A program made the position numbers and the translations under genes. A stretch of DNA of 35,419 nt from Acanthamoeba lenticulata (taxonomy: Eukaryota > Discosea > Longamoebia > Acanthamoebidae): the NCBI GenBank assembly GCA_002179805.1, contig NAVB01001530.1, positions 1-35,419 on the forward strand, written 5' to 3'. The notes below the pieces were generated by a model that saw only the letters and a list, made by a program, of their open reading frames with translations, had not been told where the DNA came from and made no database searches. Shown here piece by piece: positions 11,548 to 21,785 of the stretch (position 1 is the first letter of the stretch; the number at the start of each line of letters is the position of its first letter).

Positions 11548-11902
11548 CACGGGGTGGTCCTTCTGCTTGATTCCCAGCAATTGGTAGAAGAGCAGGGGTT
11601 CACCTTTTGTGCATCAAAAAGTGGGGCGTGAGAACAACTGTAGATGCGTTGCAGTGATCTCTTCTCGTTCTTTGAAAATGTTTAAGAATGATGTTGACCA
11701 GGAAGCGATACCAGTACTGTTCTCCATGGTTCTGAAAGTCTTGCACCACAACAACGCTCAGCTGCCAACTTGCCTGCGCTTCCAGTTTGAATTTTGCATT
11801 TCCAGTCAGTGAAAGTGCTTTTTGGGTTTGCCTTTTCTTACAATTTCTTTCTTTCTTGCATTGTAATCCGTTTGAGAAAAACCTGCAAAAACAGCGGCGG
11901 GA
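11548..11902. other. Intergenic region; may hold an upstream exon of the mosaic gene
   Basis: About 355 bases between the mosaic gene start and the receptor gene stop (both minus strand). The mosaic frame continues open upstream of its ATG to about 11604 (…PLLFYQLLGIKQKD). At 11672-11742 another minus-strand frame reads QDFQNHGEQYWYRFLVNII, which has coding-like composition but could not be spliced with confidence. The 11810-11880 part is T-rich on the plus strand. Nothing else is seen. Confidence 0.45.
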
Positions 11903-14900
11903 TCACTCGCGCTTGTAGAGGCGATCAAAATCCTCGGAGATGAGACGGTCGGTCGGTTCCCCTGCGGAGCTCACGTACTGAAGCTCGATCTCATTGTCGG
12001 GCGAGACCTTGACCGAGCCGCTGATGAGCTCGTACCGCCGCTGGAGCATGCGGTTGCGCACGCTCACCAGCGCCATCATGCCCAGCAGCACCGCCACGCC
12101 CACGCCGATCAGCGCCAGCGCGTACGCCGGGAACCGCACCTCGTCCACTACACCACACACACATATACGACGTTGTACTGTTCAGCGGAGTGTCGAGTCG
12201 GGGCTGTTCAGCTCTGCACAGGGAGGCGCACCGCAAGGCTCGATGGTGTCGGCAAAGGGTCGGGTGAGGGGCTCGACGCAGTCGACGTCCTCGTGAGGCA
12301 CCCACATGGTCAAGCGCTTGCCCTCCTCGCAGTAGCCCGCCACCTTCTGGTAGTCATCTGCGAGTCGAAACAAGAAACAAAAACAAACAACAAACAAACA
12401 AACAACAAAATCATCAAGATGTTGACGAGGTGGACTCGCTGGGAGGGTTCAAGGCGGGCAGGGTTACCCGCGCCGCAGAGGCGACATGCGTAGATGCTGC
12501 GCCACCGGTAGACGCGGTGGCACTCGGCCAGCGGATCGTCCGCCGGTCCCACGGGCTCCGGCGCGCCGCGGCCGTGCTCCTTCGTCCCGCACTCAAAGTT
12601 GATGATCCTGCACGTGTGTGCGTGTGTGGGCTCAGCCCACTGCGCGGGCAGCCAAGGATCGGGGGCCAGACGTACGTCGACGCGGGCTGCTCGGCAGCCG
12701 AGCAGTTGGCCAAGACGAGGCCGGTCGTGGCAGCGGTGCCGTTGGCGGCCGCGGCGGCAGTGATGGCGGCCTGGAGCGGGGTGAAGACGAGTCGGAAGAC
12801 GCCCGCGTCAAATTCCTCAAAGGCCGGCACGCTGCCGGCGTCGGTGCCGTTGGCCAGGTCCGCTCGCGAGCGCTCGCACACGTAGGGGTGGATGTAGCGC
12901 CCGGTGCTCGTGCGGCACACGTTGTCCATCAGCGGCTCGCAGAGTGACAGCACCAGTTCCGTGTTGGCCGCCGTCGTCGTTATCGTCGCGATGGGCCCGA
13001 GCCCGCCCCTGTGGTGTCAAGTGAGTCATAACAAGGGAAGGCCATCGATCATAGGCGGGTTTGGACGCACCGCTGCTGGAGCGGGGCGAGGCTGTAGCGA
13101 TGGCCAGAGGCCGGGCCGGTGAAAATGCAGCGCTGGGGCGCGGCACAATAGGCGGCGCCCTCGCGGCTCACGGTGCCCGGCCCGCACGGCACGCACGCGC
13201 GGCTCCCCGCGGCGGCAAACGAGCCCGGCGGGCATGGCGCGCAGGCCAGCGAGGCCTCGCGGCTCGGGTTGGCGTGGCCCGGCGGACACATGCGGCACCC
13301 GCTGGCGCCCTCGGTCGGGCTAAAGGTGCCCTCACCGCAGGCCTTGAGGCTCCACTCGACGGCCCCGCCCGCGCTGGCCCCGAGCGCCTGCACTCGTCGC
13401 ACCATCGCCTGCACGAGAGACACATCATCATGAGGACGATGATGATGAGCATCAACCAAGGCGCCGTACGCGGGTGGCGCCTGGCGCGCCGCTGTCCTGG
13501 TGGAAGCTCCACACGAGCCGCGCGCGGCCGGCCGGGAGGAAGCGCGTGCTGGTGTGCCAGACCCCGCGGCCTGGCGGGACATAGGGTAGGTCGGTGACGA
13601 GCTCGTCGTTGACAAAGAAGAGAAGGCCGTGCGAGGCCGACGACGTCGTGGTATTGACCTCCTCGGTCTTGCCCGTGTGGTCGAGCGCGTACTCGAAGCT
13701 GAGCTCGCCGTCGGTCTCCATTTCGACCTCGAGCGCGACGAACGAGTCGACATGGCCCGCGTTCACGCCCGAGTCCATGTGGTCTCCGCGCCATCGCCAG
13801 CCCCTGCGATCACGTGTCAGGTGCGAGGCATGCCAAGAATGTGAGTTATGTCACAGCACGAGATCAGTGCATGCATGCACGAGGGGGAAAGGGCGGACCC
13901 AGAGGCGCAGATGCCCGAGCCGACGGCGCTGCAGTTGGTGCTCCAGCGCTTGTCGCCGCCGCTGGCTGTCCACTCGTTGATGAGCGGCCCGACGACCCCC
14001 GAGGAGGAGGAGGAGAGGCTCGGGTGGTCCGGGTAGAGGTGGGTCAGCAGCTTGACGGCGGCATAGCCCGGCGGGGCCTTTTGGCACGCGCGGGCGGTCG
14101 CGTTGTAGAAACGGCCGCTCGGGCACTCGGCGCAGCTGACCGCCGGCGTGCCGCCGCTCTCGTCGGCCACCGCGTAGGCGCCCGGCGGGCAGGTGCACGA
14201 CACGCGCGCCGAGGTGTCGGCAAAGACGTTTGCGCGGTCGAGGCACACCCGGGGCTCGAGCTGCACGAGCTTGCGCCTCCTCGTGCCGTTGGGGCACGTC
14301 ATGGCGTCATCCCCGCCGTCCATTCCATCGTCTTCTTCAGATCCATTCTCAACAGCGTCGCCCTCGTCATCATCCTCGCCCTCCATGTCGCCACCATCCG
14401 CTCGCTTGCCGACGTCATCGTCCCGCTCGACCTCGTCGACTTCGTAAAAGTCGGCGCGCGTGCAGTTGGGCCGCGGCAGGCACGTGACGCCGTCGAGCGA
14501 GTAGTGGTCGTCATCGCACGGCGCGCACTCGGAGGCGCCGCTGCGATCCGCGGGCGTGTGGTGGTCCAGCGGACACCGCACGCAGGCGTCGGCCCCGAAC
14601 CGCGGCGCGGCCGAGCCCGCCGGGCAGGACTCGCACCACGTCGGCGCATAGTCGGCGCCCCACACGCGCACATGGGCCAGCTCGGCCGCGTTGCCCCGGT
14701 GGGCGGGCTGCGACGCCGATCCGCCGGTGAAGGTCCACTGCAGGTAATGCGTGCCGCGCTCCACCGGGAAGAGCACGTTTTCCCTGCGCAGCCGCGTGAG
14801 TCATTGTCGCAATGACGCAACTCGTCATTTCTGGGACGGCTCCTACCAAGTGAGCGAGCTGGTGGCGTTGCGGGTCAGCCGCTGGTCGTTGTCGACGAAA

Positions 14901-17900
14901 AAGGCAAGCGCGCTGCGGGACGAGCTCGAGTGGAGCTTGAAGCTGAACCCGACGGAGCCCTCCACCAGGAAGTGGAAGCGCGCCCGCAGGACCGACGGCG
15001 CGTCGCTGCCATCGGCCGCGACGCCGCTGCGCAGGACGGTCTTGCCATTGGCCCCGGCCGCCGCTCGCCAGCCCGTCGCCGTCGCCGCCGTCGAGGTGTT
15101 GTTTGCTGTCGTCGACGTCTTCACGCTGCCCGCGGCCAAGCTCATCAGCGGCGCCCAGGTGCCATCGCCGTAGGCCATGCCGGCGCCCACGCTGTAGTGG
15201 CCGGGCGCGCACGGCAGGCACTCGGCGCTGTCGGCCGGTAGGTGCTCGCCCGGCAAGCACGTCTGCAGGTCCAGCAGGCCTGTGTGTGTGTGCGCAGGAG
15301 TCAGTCGAAACCGCTGAAGACCCTCCCGGGGGGACGGTCACAAACGAACCGCAAGGCTCGGCGGTGGTGGCCGGCAGGGCGAGGCCGCCGTGGCACCGCT
15401 GCGGCCGGGGCTCCTCGAACCAGCTCCACACCTTGGGCCGCGTGCCGTTGACGCACTTGCCATAGGTAAAGACCATGTCGGCCCTCGTGCACAGCGGGCA
15501 CTGCCAGACACGCACAAGCACGCACAAAGATGAGCTCCTTCCTTTGCTGGTCGGGGTCGGCTCGGGCGACGCACGGCGTAGAGGGACCGCCAGCGGAACT
15601 GGTGGTGGCAAACGGGGTTCTCGCGAACAAACTCGGGCGCGCCAACGCCCGCGCGCGGATCGCAAATGAAGTTGATGGTCGTTATGCGCAGGTCGGTGGC
15701 GCTCTTGGTGGCGCCCATCGGGTGGAGCCCCGGCAGCCCGACCGGGCTCCAGCACTCGCCCCGCGTGAAGTTGAGCCGGAAGCCCTCGGCCAGGGCGGCC
15801 TGGCGCGAGACGTCGCTCGTGACGTCGCCCGCGTCGATGTAGTTGTTGTCAAAGCTCATCTCGATGCCCAGGCTCGCCGCGCTGCCGTTGGGAAACACGA
15901 CGCAGCCAAAGCCGACTTGACCGCCGCCGCTGCCGCCACAAGGGCTGTGCGCCACCTGGCGCGTGCCCACGTTGATGTAGTACTTGAGGCCGCGCTCGCC
16001 CGTCACCGGGCCGTAGGGCTTGTTGCGCCTGGTCGTGGCCGTTAGCCAATCCCAAGCGGCAGCCTTTAGCCAACGCACGCGCGGTCAAACCACATGAGCC
16101 GAGAAGCGGGCCACGCACCTCACGAGCGGCGAGACGTCAAAGGTGATGTTGCGCATGCTTGATGATGACGACGACGACGACGAAGAGGACGAAGTCCCGA
16201 GTTCGATTTTGGTGCTGTAGGTGAGCCCCACGGAGCAGCTGGTCGCGCCCTTGCCGCTGGTCGTGCCCTTGCCGCACGCCAGGCAGCCCGACCCGGCGAC
16301 GGGGCTGTAGGTGCCCGCCGGGCACAGGGAGCAGACCGTGGCCCCGGCCCGGCCCGTCGACGAGCCCGCGGGGCAGGGCCGGCAGTCGGCGCCCAGCTCG
16401 GAGCTGACGTGGCCCAGCGGGCACTCGGCGCACGTGGGAGCCGAGCCCGCGGTCGTGCCCTGCACCGTGATCAACTGCACGACACGCGACGATAAGCCGC
16501 AGCTCGAAGAGAAGGAGAAGCTCAAGCTCAAGCTCGAGCTCCAAGTTGGCAATACGGACCGAGAGGGAGGCATGGTCGATAGAGGCGGCGCCGGTGCGGT
16601 GGGTGGTAAAGGTCCACAGGAGGGTCTGGTTGCCCGGCAGGAGGTAGTACTCGACCTCGTCGTCCTCGCCCACGAAGAACTCGCCCAGGACGTGCCCCGA
16701 CACGGCAAACTCAAAGCGGCAGCGCTCGCGACATGCCAGCGCAAAGCCAAACAGGATCTTGCCGCCCAGCGAGCCCACCTGGACGTCCATTTGGAGCGAC
16801 GACTGCGCGTAGCGGCCGTGCCCGTGGCCCGAGTCCATGAACGTGTCGTGCAGCTCCCAGCCCCTGTCCTCCCCCAAGGTGCAAGCACACATGCTCAGCG
16901 GCAGCAAGCTGGAGCCAACGAAGAAGCCGATCGTCGTCGTACGGCGTGGCGCAGCGGCCGGTGCAAAAGGTCGAGAGGCCCGGGAGGTCGGCCCAGCGGG
17001 TGAAGTTGCTAAAGTGGAGCATGCGCATCGGGACCTCGCCCGGCGGGCACGGCTCGCAGGGCGCGCCGCCGCGGCTCCGGTAGCCCGGCGGGCAACCGCG
17101 GCAGTCGGCCTCGCCCTCTGGCCTGAACTCGCCCGGCGGGCAGCGCCCATCTGCGGAACACACCAGACGCGGTCACGACGAGCAAGCGGGGCCACAATGA
17201 AGGCGTGGGAAGAGGTCGTGAGTTGCTCGCGCGTACTGCAGGGCAGCCCGTCAAGCGCGGCCGGAGGGTTGACCGTGGACTTGTCGCAGATGACCGGCTC
17301 GAGCCACCGCAGCTCCGCCGATCGTGTGCCGTTGGCCACGCTGCAGGCCGTATAGTCGTAGACGTACGCGAGCTCCGTGCAGGCTGGGGTGTCACGTGGT
17401 CCCAACCGACGAGTGTGAGGCTCGTCTCTGATTGGTGAAACGCGTTCGTTGTCGACAAGAGGTGGTTCGTGCCTTCACGCGGGCGGCAAGCGGTGGAGCC
17501 CGGCACGGCGTAGGTCTCGGGCGGGCACGGCGTGCACGCGGCGCTGCCCGCCACGGGAGCCACCGAGTTGGCCGAGCAGGGCACGCACTGGCCTGCCCCA
17601 GGCGCCGACGAGGTGCCGGGCGGGCACGGTGTGCACGCCCCGTCCTGCGCGTACCGCAGGCCGCCCAGCTCGATGTCCTGTCCCCCGCCAACCATCACCT
17701 GATCAGGCCGGCCGCAAAGAACGACGACGACGACTGACGACTGACGTACGGAGATGATGGCCTCGTCGAGGCCTGCGCTCTGGCCCTCGTCCTTGGCGTA
17801 GACCCACATGAGGAGGTGGTTGCCGCGCGAGACGTTGAAGGTGAGCGTGGTGAACCGATTGACGTCGCTCTGGAGGTCCATCATCTGCCTGCCGTCGATG

Positions 17901-19405
17901 AAGAACAGGAGCCCGTCGGCGCCCGCCTCGGAACTGGCCTGGAAGGTGAACGTCACGTAGCCCGGCTCGATAAACTGCGCTCATCACCCAATAAAGCGTC
18001 TTACAATTCAGTGACCATCATCATTTAGACGAAATGATAAGAATTTGACGTACGCTGAGGCCGGCCTCGAGCACGGACTGCTGATTGTGGCCGGTCCAGC
18101 CCGAATCAATGAAGCCCTCAGCGTCGATGGCCCAGCCCGTGCAAGCCGAGCCCGCCGGCAGGCGCTCGCCTTGCGCGTCGGTGCAGTAGGTATTGAAGGG
18201 CAGCGTCGAGTTGAGCCGGTCGCTCGAGTCCCACAAGGCGAGCCGGATCGCGCGGCCCGAGCTGTAGGTCCCCGCCGGGCAGGTGCTGCACTGCTGCGCG
18301 CCCCACGGCAGGTACTTTCCCTCGTCGCACTCGATCCCTGCACGCGCGCACGTGCGAGCATGCTTGGAATTCTTTCTTGTCTCGACACACACACACACAC
18401 ACGTGTGGGCGAGCGACGTACGGCAGGGCAGGTTGAGGACGGGCGCCGGGAGGTGGCGGCAGTCGGCGGCCAGCGGGAAGAAGACCAGCGATCGCGTGCC
18501 AGTCTGCTCGATGCACCGCGTGTACTGCCGCCCGAGCGACTCCAGCTCGCAGCCTGTTGTTGTCGTCGTTGTCGTTGTTGTTGTTGTTGAGAATCGAGTA
18601 GGCCAAGGGGTGCGCGCGTACGTACCCGGCTCGAGCGGGAAGCAGATGCCGGACTCGGTCTGGATCTGCACGTCGAAGAGCGCCGCAAAGTGCATCCGGC
18701 AGAAGTGCATGGCCGACGGATAGACCAGCCGCACCTTCTGGCCGGACCCGCGGACGATGACGTCCCTGCAGGACTGGAAGAGGCGGGTGCAGTACTCGTC
18801 GCACAGGTCCAGCTGGATCTCTTCCAGGGGACCTTCTTCCTCTTCCTTTTCTTCTTGTCCGATCTTCTCTGCGCCAACGGCGGCTTGTCGTTCGGGCTTG
18901 CCCGAGACGAGGGCGGGCCAGACGCGCACGATGCCCCGCATGTCGGCCATGCAGGGCACGCACCGGAGACGGTCCAGCTCGCGCTGGCAGGCGCTTGTGT
19001 CGAGGCTGGTGCCGTTGAGCACGAGCGTCGTGTCGAGATGCACGCTGATGTCGTCCATGCGCTGTGCGATGCCCGTCATGTAGTCGGGCGTGCAGCAGGA
19101 CCTCGACAGTCCGCACGCGTTATCTGACGAGTTCCACTTTGTGTGGACAGACGACATGTGAGCAAGAAGTATAGGAGAGGAAGAGGAAAGAGAAGAAGCC
19201 CAAGTACTTGCTGAGGTTGGAGGTAGATTGTGGAGTTGTCAAACGAGGTGGCCGCAAAAGGGCAGACGTCATCCATCTGGTTGCCGGATTCGGCATGCGC
19301 GCAAAGGAGAACGAGGGAAAGAGCAAAGCAGAGCAAGAATGCCTCCTTCAAGCCGAAAAGCCCTGCGAGAAGGCGAGCACCGGGACCGGGTCTCGTGCGC
19401 CTCAT
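11903..19405 (-). CDS. Giant ELAPOR/EIG121 (KIAA1324)-like type I membrane receptor with duplicated ectodomain
   Basis: Twenty exons, all phases closing, give about 2,007 residues, or 2,031 if 18554-18625 is retained. A signal peptide (residues about 1-39, ALSLVLLCAHA) is followed by a folate-receptor/HHIP-like cysteine domain (about 70-260: CGLSRSCCTPDY, LDTSACQRELDRLRCVPC, LCDEYCTRLFQSC). Cys-rich GCC2/GCC3 repeats (CPPGTSSAPGAGQCVPC type) then alternate with beta-sandwich modules carrying FMDSG or HMDSG and LLFF(I/V)(D/N). There are two MRH lectin-like modules, each ending RWRS(L/I)YAC(P/R)LC and each followed by a Cys segment closing EPCG. One transmembrane helix near the C-terminus (AYALALIGVGVAVLLGMMAL) precedes a tail of about 50 residues with YELISG and DFDRLYKRE. 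Human ELAPOR1 (about 1,000 residues) has one such unit and is linked to endolysosomes and autophagy. Here the unit is tandemly doubled. Exon ends, minus strand: 19405-19208, 19136-18626, 18553-18422, 18337-18054, 17974-17750, 17698-17479, 17383-17237, 17150-16943, 16863-16560, 16474-16119, 16028-15575, 15500-15350, 15279-14847, 14783-13899, 13803-13470, 13408-13071, 13008-12676, 12607-12468, 12357-12232, 12147-11903. Confidence 0.9.
18385..18402. repeat. (AC)9 microsatellite inside an intron of the receptor gene
   Basis: Eighteen bases of pure AC (GT on the coding strand) lie in the intron between the exons ending at 18422 and starting at 18337. It is likely length-polymorphic. No coding effect is expected. 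Confidence 0.9.
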
Positions 19406-19537
19406 CTTCCGCCTCTGCCCTCGCCTTGGCTACAAAAGGAGAAAGAGAAGAAAGGAAAAAGGAAACGAAACTATAAGAGAAAAAGGGCTCGTTGTTTGTA
19501 CACAAGAAGACGCGCAGTCGGAGCCTCATGAGAAGTC

Positions 19538-20830
19538 TCAGAGGGGCTGGATGACGGCCTCCAGACGCTTGTCCTCGAGGTCCTTTACAAACTCATCAAT
19601 CGGGGCGGGTTCCACCTGTGCTTCGGTGAGAGCTGCACCAAAATGTCAGTCAGCCTCACCGAGAGCAGAGCGTGCTACATAAGACAGCAGAGCAAAGGAC
19701 GAACCCTTCTTGTACTCGTCATAGTCCTTGGCGATGGTGGGGTATTTGGAAAGCCTCTCCAAGCGCTGCGGGCTCTTGAGCTTGGGCTGGTGGACAAAGA
19801 AGAGTGAGCGACGGCCCAGAGATGACGACACGCCCATGGGGCCGATAGCGTACCATGGAGACCCACTTGGTGCCTTGTGGTTCCTCTTCCTCAAGAGGCG
19901 TATCATCAACATCGGCAAAGTACTCAGTAAGCTTCTCGGCCTCCTTCTCTACTCGGGCCTATCAACCAGAGCGACAACGGCGATAAGTTGAGTGCACAAG
20001 AGCAATAACGTCCTGCACACAATGTTACTACGTACGCTGATCTCCTTCTCGTCTTGAAGCACCTTCTTGGGGGAGCGCTTCTGAGGCGACTTAGTGGTGC
20101 TCGAGGAGCTCTTCTGCCGCTTCGTTTGTTTTGTTTTGCTTCGACCTTTGCCCACACCTTCGTCATAGGCATCACCGTCTTCATCGCTCTCGTCTTCGCT
20201 CTCGCTCTTCTTCGTGCGCTTCTTACTGTTCGCCTTCTTCTGCTTCTTCTTGCGCTCGCGTTCCTCTTCTTCGTCATCTGCCGCTTTAACGTCAAGCCGT
20301 CCTCTTCTCCTCTTGATGCCTGTTTTGGCGGGATCGAAGCGCCGTGTAGAGGCACCTTTACGAGGTGAGCGTCGGGGCGCTTCGCTCGCGTCGCCTGCAT
20401 CCTCGTCGTCAGAGGCAGCCGTGACTGTGACGGCAGGCAAGGACTTCCCTCGCTTCTTGCGCTTTGCAATTCGCTTCGGCTGAGCTTCGGTAGAGTTGTC
20501 ATCTCTCTTGGTGGCGCTCTCCTCCTCTGAATCACTGCCGAATTCGAGTTTCCGCTTGGGGCTTACGCTCTTCCCGCGCAATGCGCTCTTGCGCGACTGA
20601 TTGCGCTGCGCACCACTCAGCTTGGGTGTGCCGGTGGGCTCGGGCGTGTCGAATGCCGTGCTGCTCGGCTTGGGGGGCTCGCCTTCGGCAGCAGTGACTG
20701 GAACCAATTTTGGTCGTGGCGTATCCTCTCCACCCGCAGAGGTTGTCCCCAAAGGAAAAGCTTCCTCTTCATCCTCGCTTAACGCATCTTCCTTGGCGAC
20801 GCCAAAGATCGCCCCAAGATCCTCCTCCAT
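19538..20830 (-). CDS. Unrecognised basic, low-complexity nuclear-type protein
   Basis: Four exons (20036-20830, 19854-19958, 19705-19786, 19538-19632) join in phase to 358 residues. The acidic start (MEEDLGAIFGVAKEDALSED) leads to a long disordered stretch rich in Lys, Arg, Ser and Glu. It has many SP/TP sites (RRSPRKGAS, KSPQKRSPKK), runs of basic residues that would serve as nuclear localisation signals (KRIAKRKKRGK) and acidic SDEDEE-like patches. The last 90 residues are more ordered: EKEAEKLTEYFADVDDTPLE, TKWVSMPKLKSPQRLERLSK, YPTIAKDYDEYKKG, PIDEFVKDLEDKRLEAVIQP. That C-terminal block is the best seed for a family search. Composition suggests a chromatin-associated, kinase-regulated protein. 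I recognise no named family and assign no function. Confidence 0.75.
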
Positions 20831-21112
20831 GTGGCCGTTAAAGCTGTATTTCTTTTCAAACTTATTTATTTATTTTTATTTTTACGGTTTGCGCTTAACA
20901 AGTATCAATGCTATTATTGTCGGTTCTGCTTTCGGTTGATGGACCCTTGTTATTCTCCTCCGCGGCCCTGTGGCCAGAAGCGTCCCAGAACGTAGACGCT
21001 GCTGACCACGTCGAGACTGCTACTCACCCATCTTGGCAGCGTTCCTCGTGGGCCTGAAGAGCATCATGCTAAGCACTGGCAACCACTGACTAAGACAAAC
21101 AAGATGAGCGGT
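20831..21112. other. Non-coding region upstream of the basic nuclear-type gene
   Basis: Begins with an AT-rich block (about 20850-20890, repeated TTATTTA) that on the minus strand lies just before the ATG of the neighbouring gene. That block could be its promoter or a short 5'-UTR intron, since it starts gtaaaa and ends tacag. The remainder to 21112 is moderately GC-rich without a supported gene. Confidence 0.45.
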
Positions 21113-21312
21113 GTCACACTAACACCCACTGTGACACCCACCATTACACACCCAACCCTACGCTTACCCATCAACCATCAGTTACGCCGACAGTCACGCC
21201 AACTGTCACACCCACGTTGACGCCGACTGTGCCGCCAACTGTGACGCCCACTCGAACGCCCACAGCCACACCAACGGTTACGCCAACGGTCACGCCAAGT
21301 GTCACACCGCCT
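21113..21312 (+). repeat. Degenerate 12-base minisatellite encoding V-T-P-T repeats, frameshifted
   Basis: From 21181 to 21312, eleven consecutive 12-base units of the form GTNACNCCNACN translate on the plus strand as VTPT, with single-residue variants (LTPT, VPPT, RTPT, ATPT, VTPS, VTPP). The frame stops 12 bases later at the TAA at 21325-21327. Upstream (21113-21180) are worn copies (TLTPTVTPTITHPT) in a different frame, so at least one indel separates the two parts. No ATG-led frame of useful length covers the array. Thr/Pro repeats like these occur in mucin-like linkers of secreted proteins. This copy looks like a remnant of such an exon or a free minisatellite. Codon third positions vary while the amino acids hold, which hints at past coding constraint. 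Confidence 0.75.
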
Positions 21313-21589
21313 GTAAGGCATCGCTAACAGGCCCTCTGCTGCAGGACCTATTTGAGCAACCCTGGGAAAAGCTGACCTGACTCATACTCCTGTCCACGCC
21401 CTTCAATGAACTCTTGCTGCTACTTCTTGGCAACGTTAGCACTAATCAATCTCAACGACCATTCAGACCTGAATGCCCATCCCTCAGCTCCCTGGCTTTT
21501 CGCTGCCATATTTTTTGCTTTTTCGCCACCACAAGCTTCCTCCGCGGGAGGGTGAGGTCAAATAGCGAAAGCTCGACAGCCTGACAAGC

Positions 21590-21785
21590 ATCTTCTCGGC
21601 TTCGGCTAAGATCAAGTGTAGTATCTGTTCTTATCAGCTTAATCTCTGGTAGTGAAGCGTTCCTGCTTCACGTCAAGATTAAACTTATTTCTTGATGGGG
21701 ACCAGTTGGCGCTAATGCCCACAGCTTGCTGTGGGCCGCCTCTGGTCACCGATCGGCTTTGCACTGCACACTCTGCAAAGTTCTT
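21590..21785 (+). ncRNA. U2: U2 spliceosomal small nuclear RNA gene
   Basis: The segment starts ATCTTCTCGGCTTCGGCTAA and then continues, without a mismatch I can find, through the invariant U2 core. That core includes the branch-point recognition GTAGTA at 21618-21623 and the TCTGTTCTTATCAG block that follows. Downstream elements fit U2: a stem-loop IIb-like hairpin at 21652-21671 (GTGAAGC...GCTTCAC); a GATTAAA that can pair with the upstream CTTAATC; an Sm-like ATTTCTTG near 21688-21695; a long stem III (GGGGACCAG with CTGGTCACC) enclosing a perfect GCCCACAG/CTGTGGGC hairpin; and a terminal stem-loop IV (CTTTGCA/TGCAAAG, loop containing CTGCAC). Length is about 196 bases versus 188 in human. 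There is no T-run terminator at the 3' end, fitting RNA polymerase II. U2 base-pairs with the intron branch site during splicing. The exact 3' end is uncertain by several bases. Confidence 0.96.

Noticed and set aside
10561..11631. A 356-codon plus-strand frame with hydrophobic stretches
   Set aside because: Antisense of the J-domain and coiled-coil exons of the mosaic gene. No splice-independent motif supports it.
15242..15340. Possible gene boundary between the two receptor halves
   Set aside because: The GT-rich segment with a gttcg donor and cacacag acceptor is a phase-1 intron joining EPC to GLLDLQTCLPG. No stop or new ATG is needed.
16141..16200. Trinucleotide (GAC/TCG) run as an expanded repeat
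   Set aside because: It codes a serine run within an exon of the receptor. Similar short runs are common in these proteins and no instability is shown.
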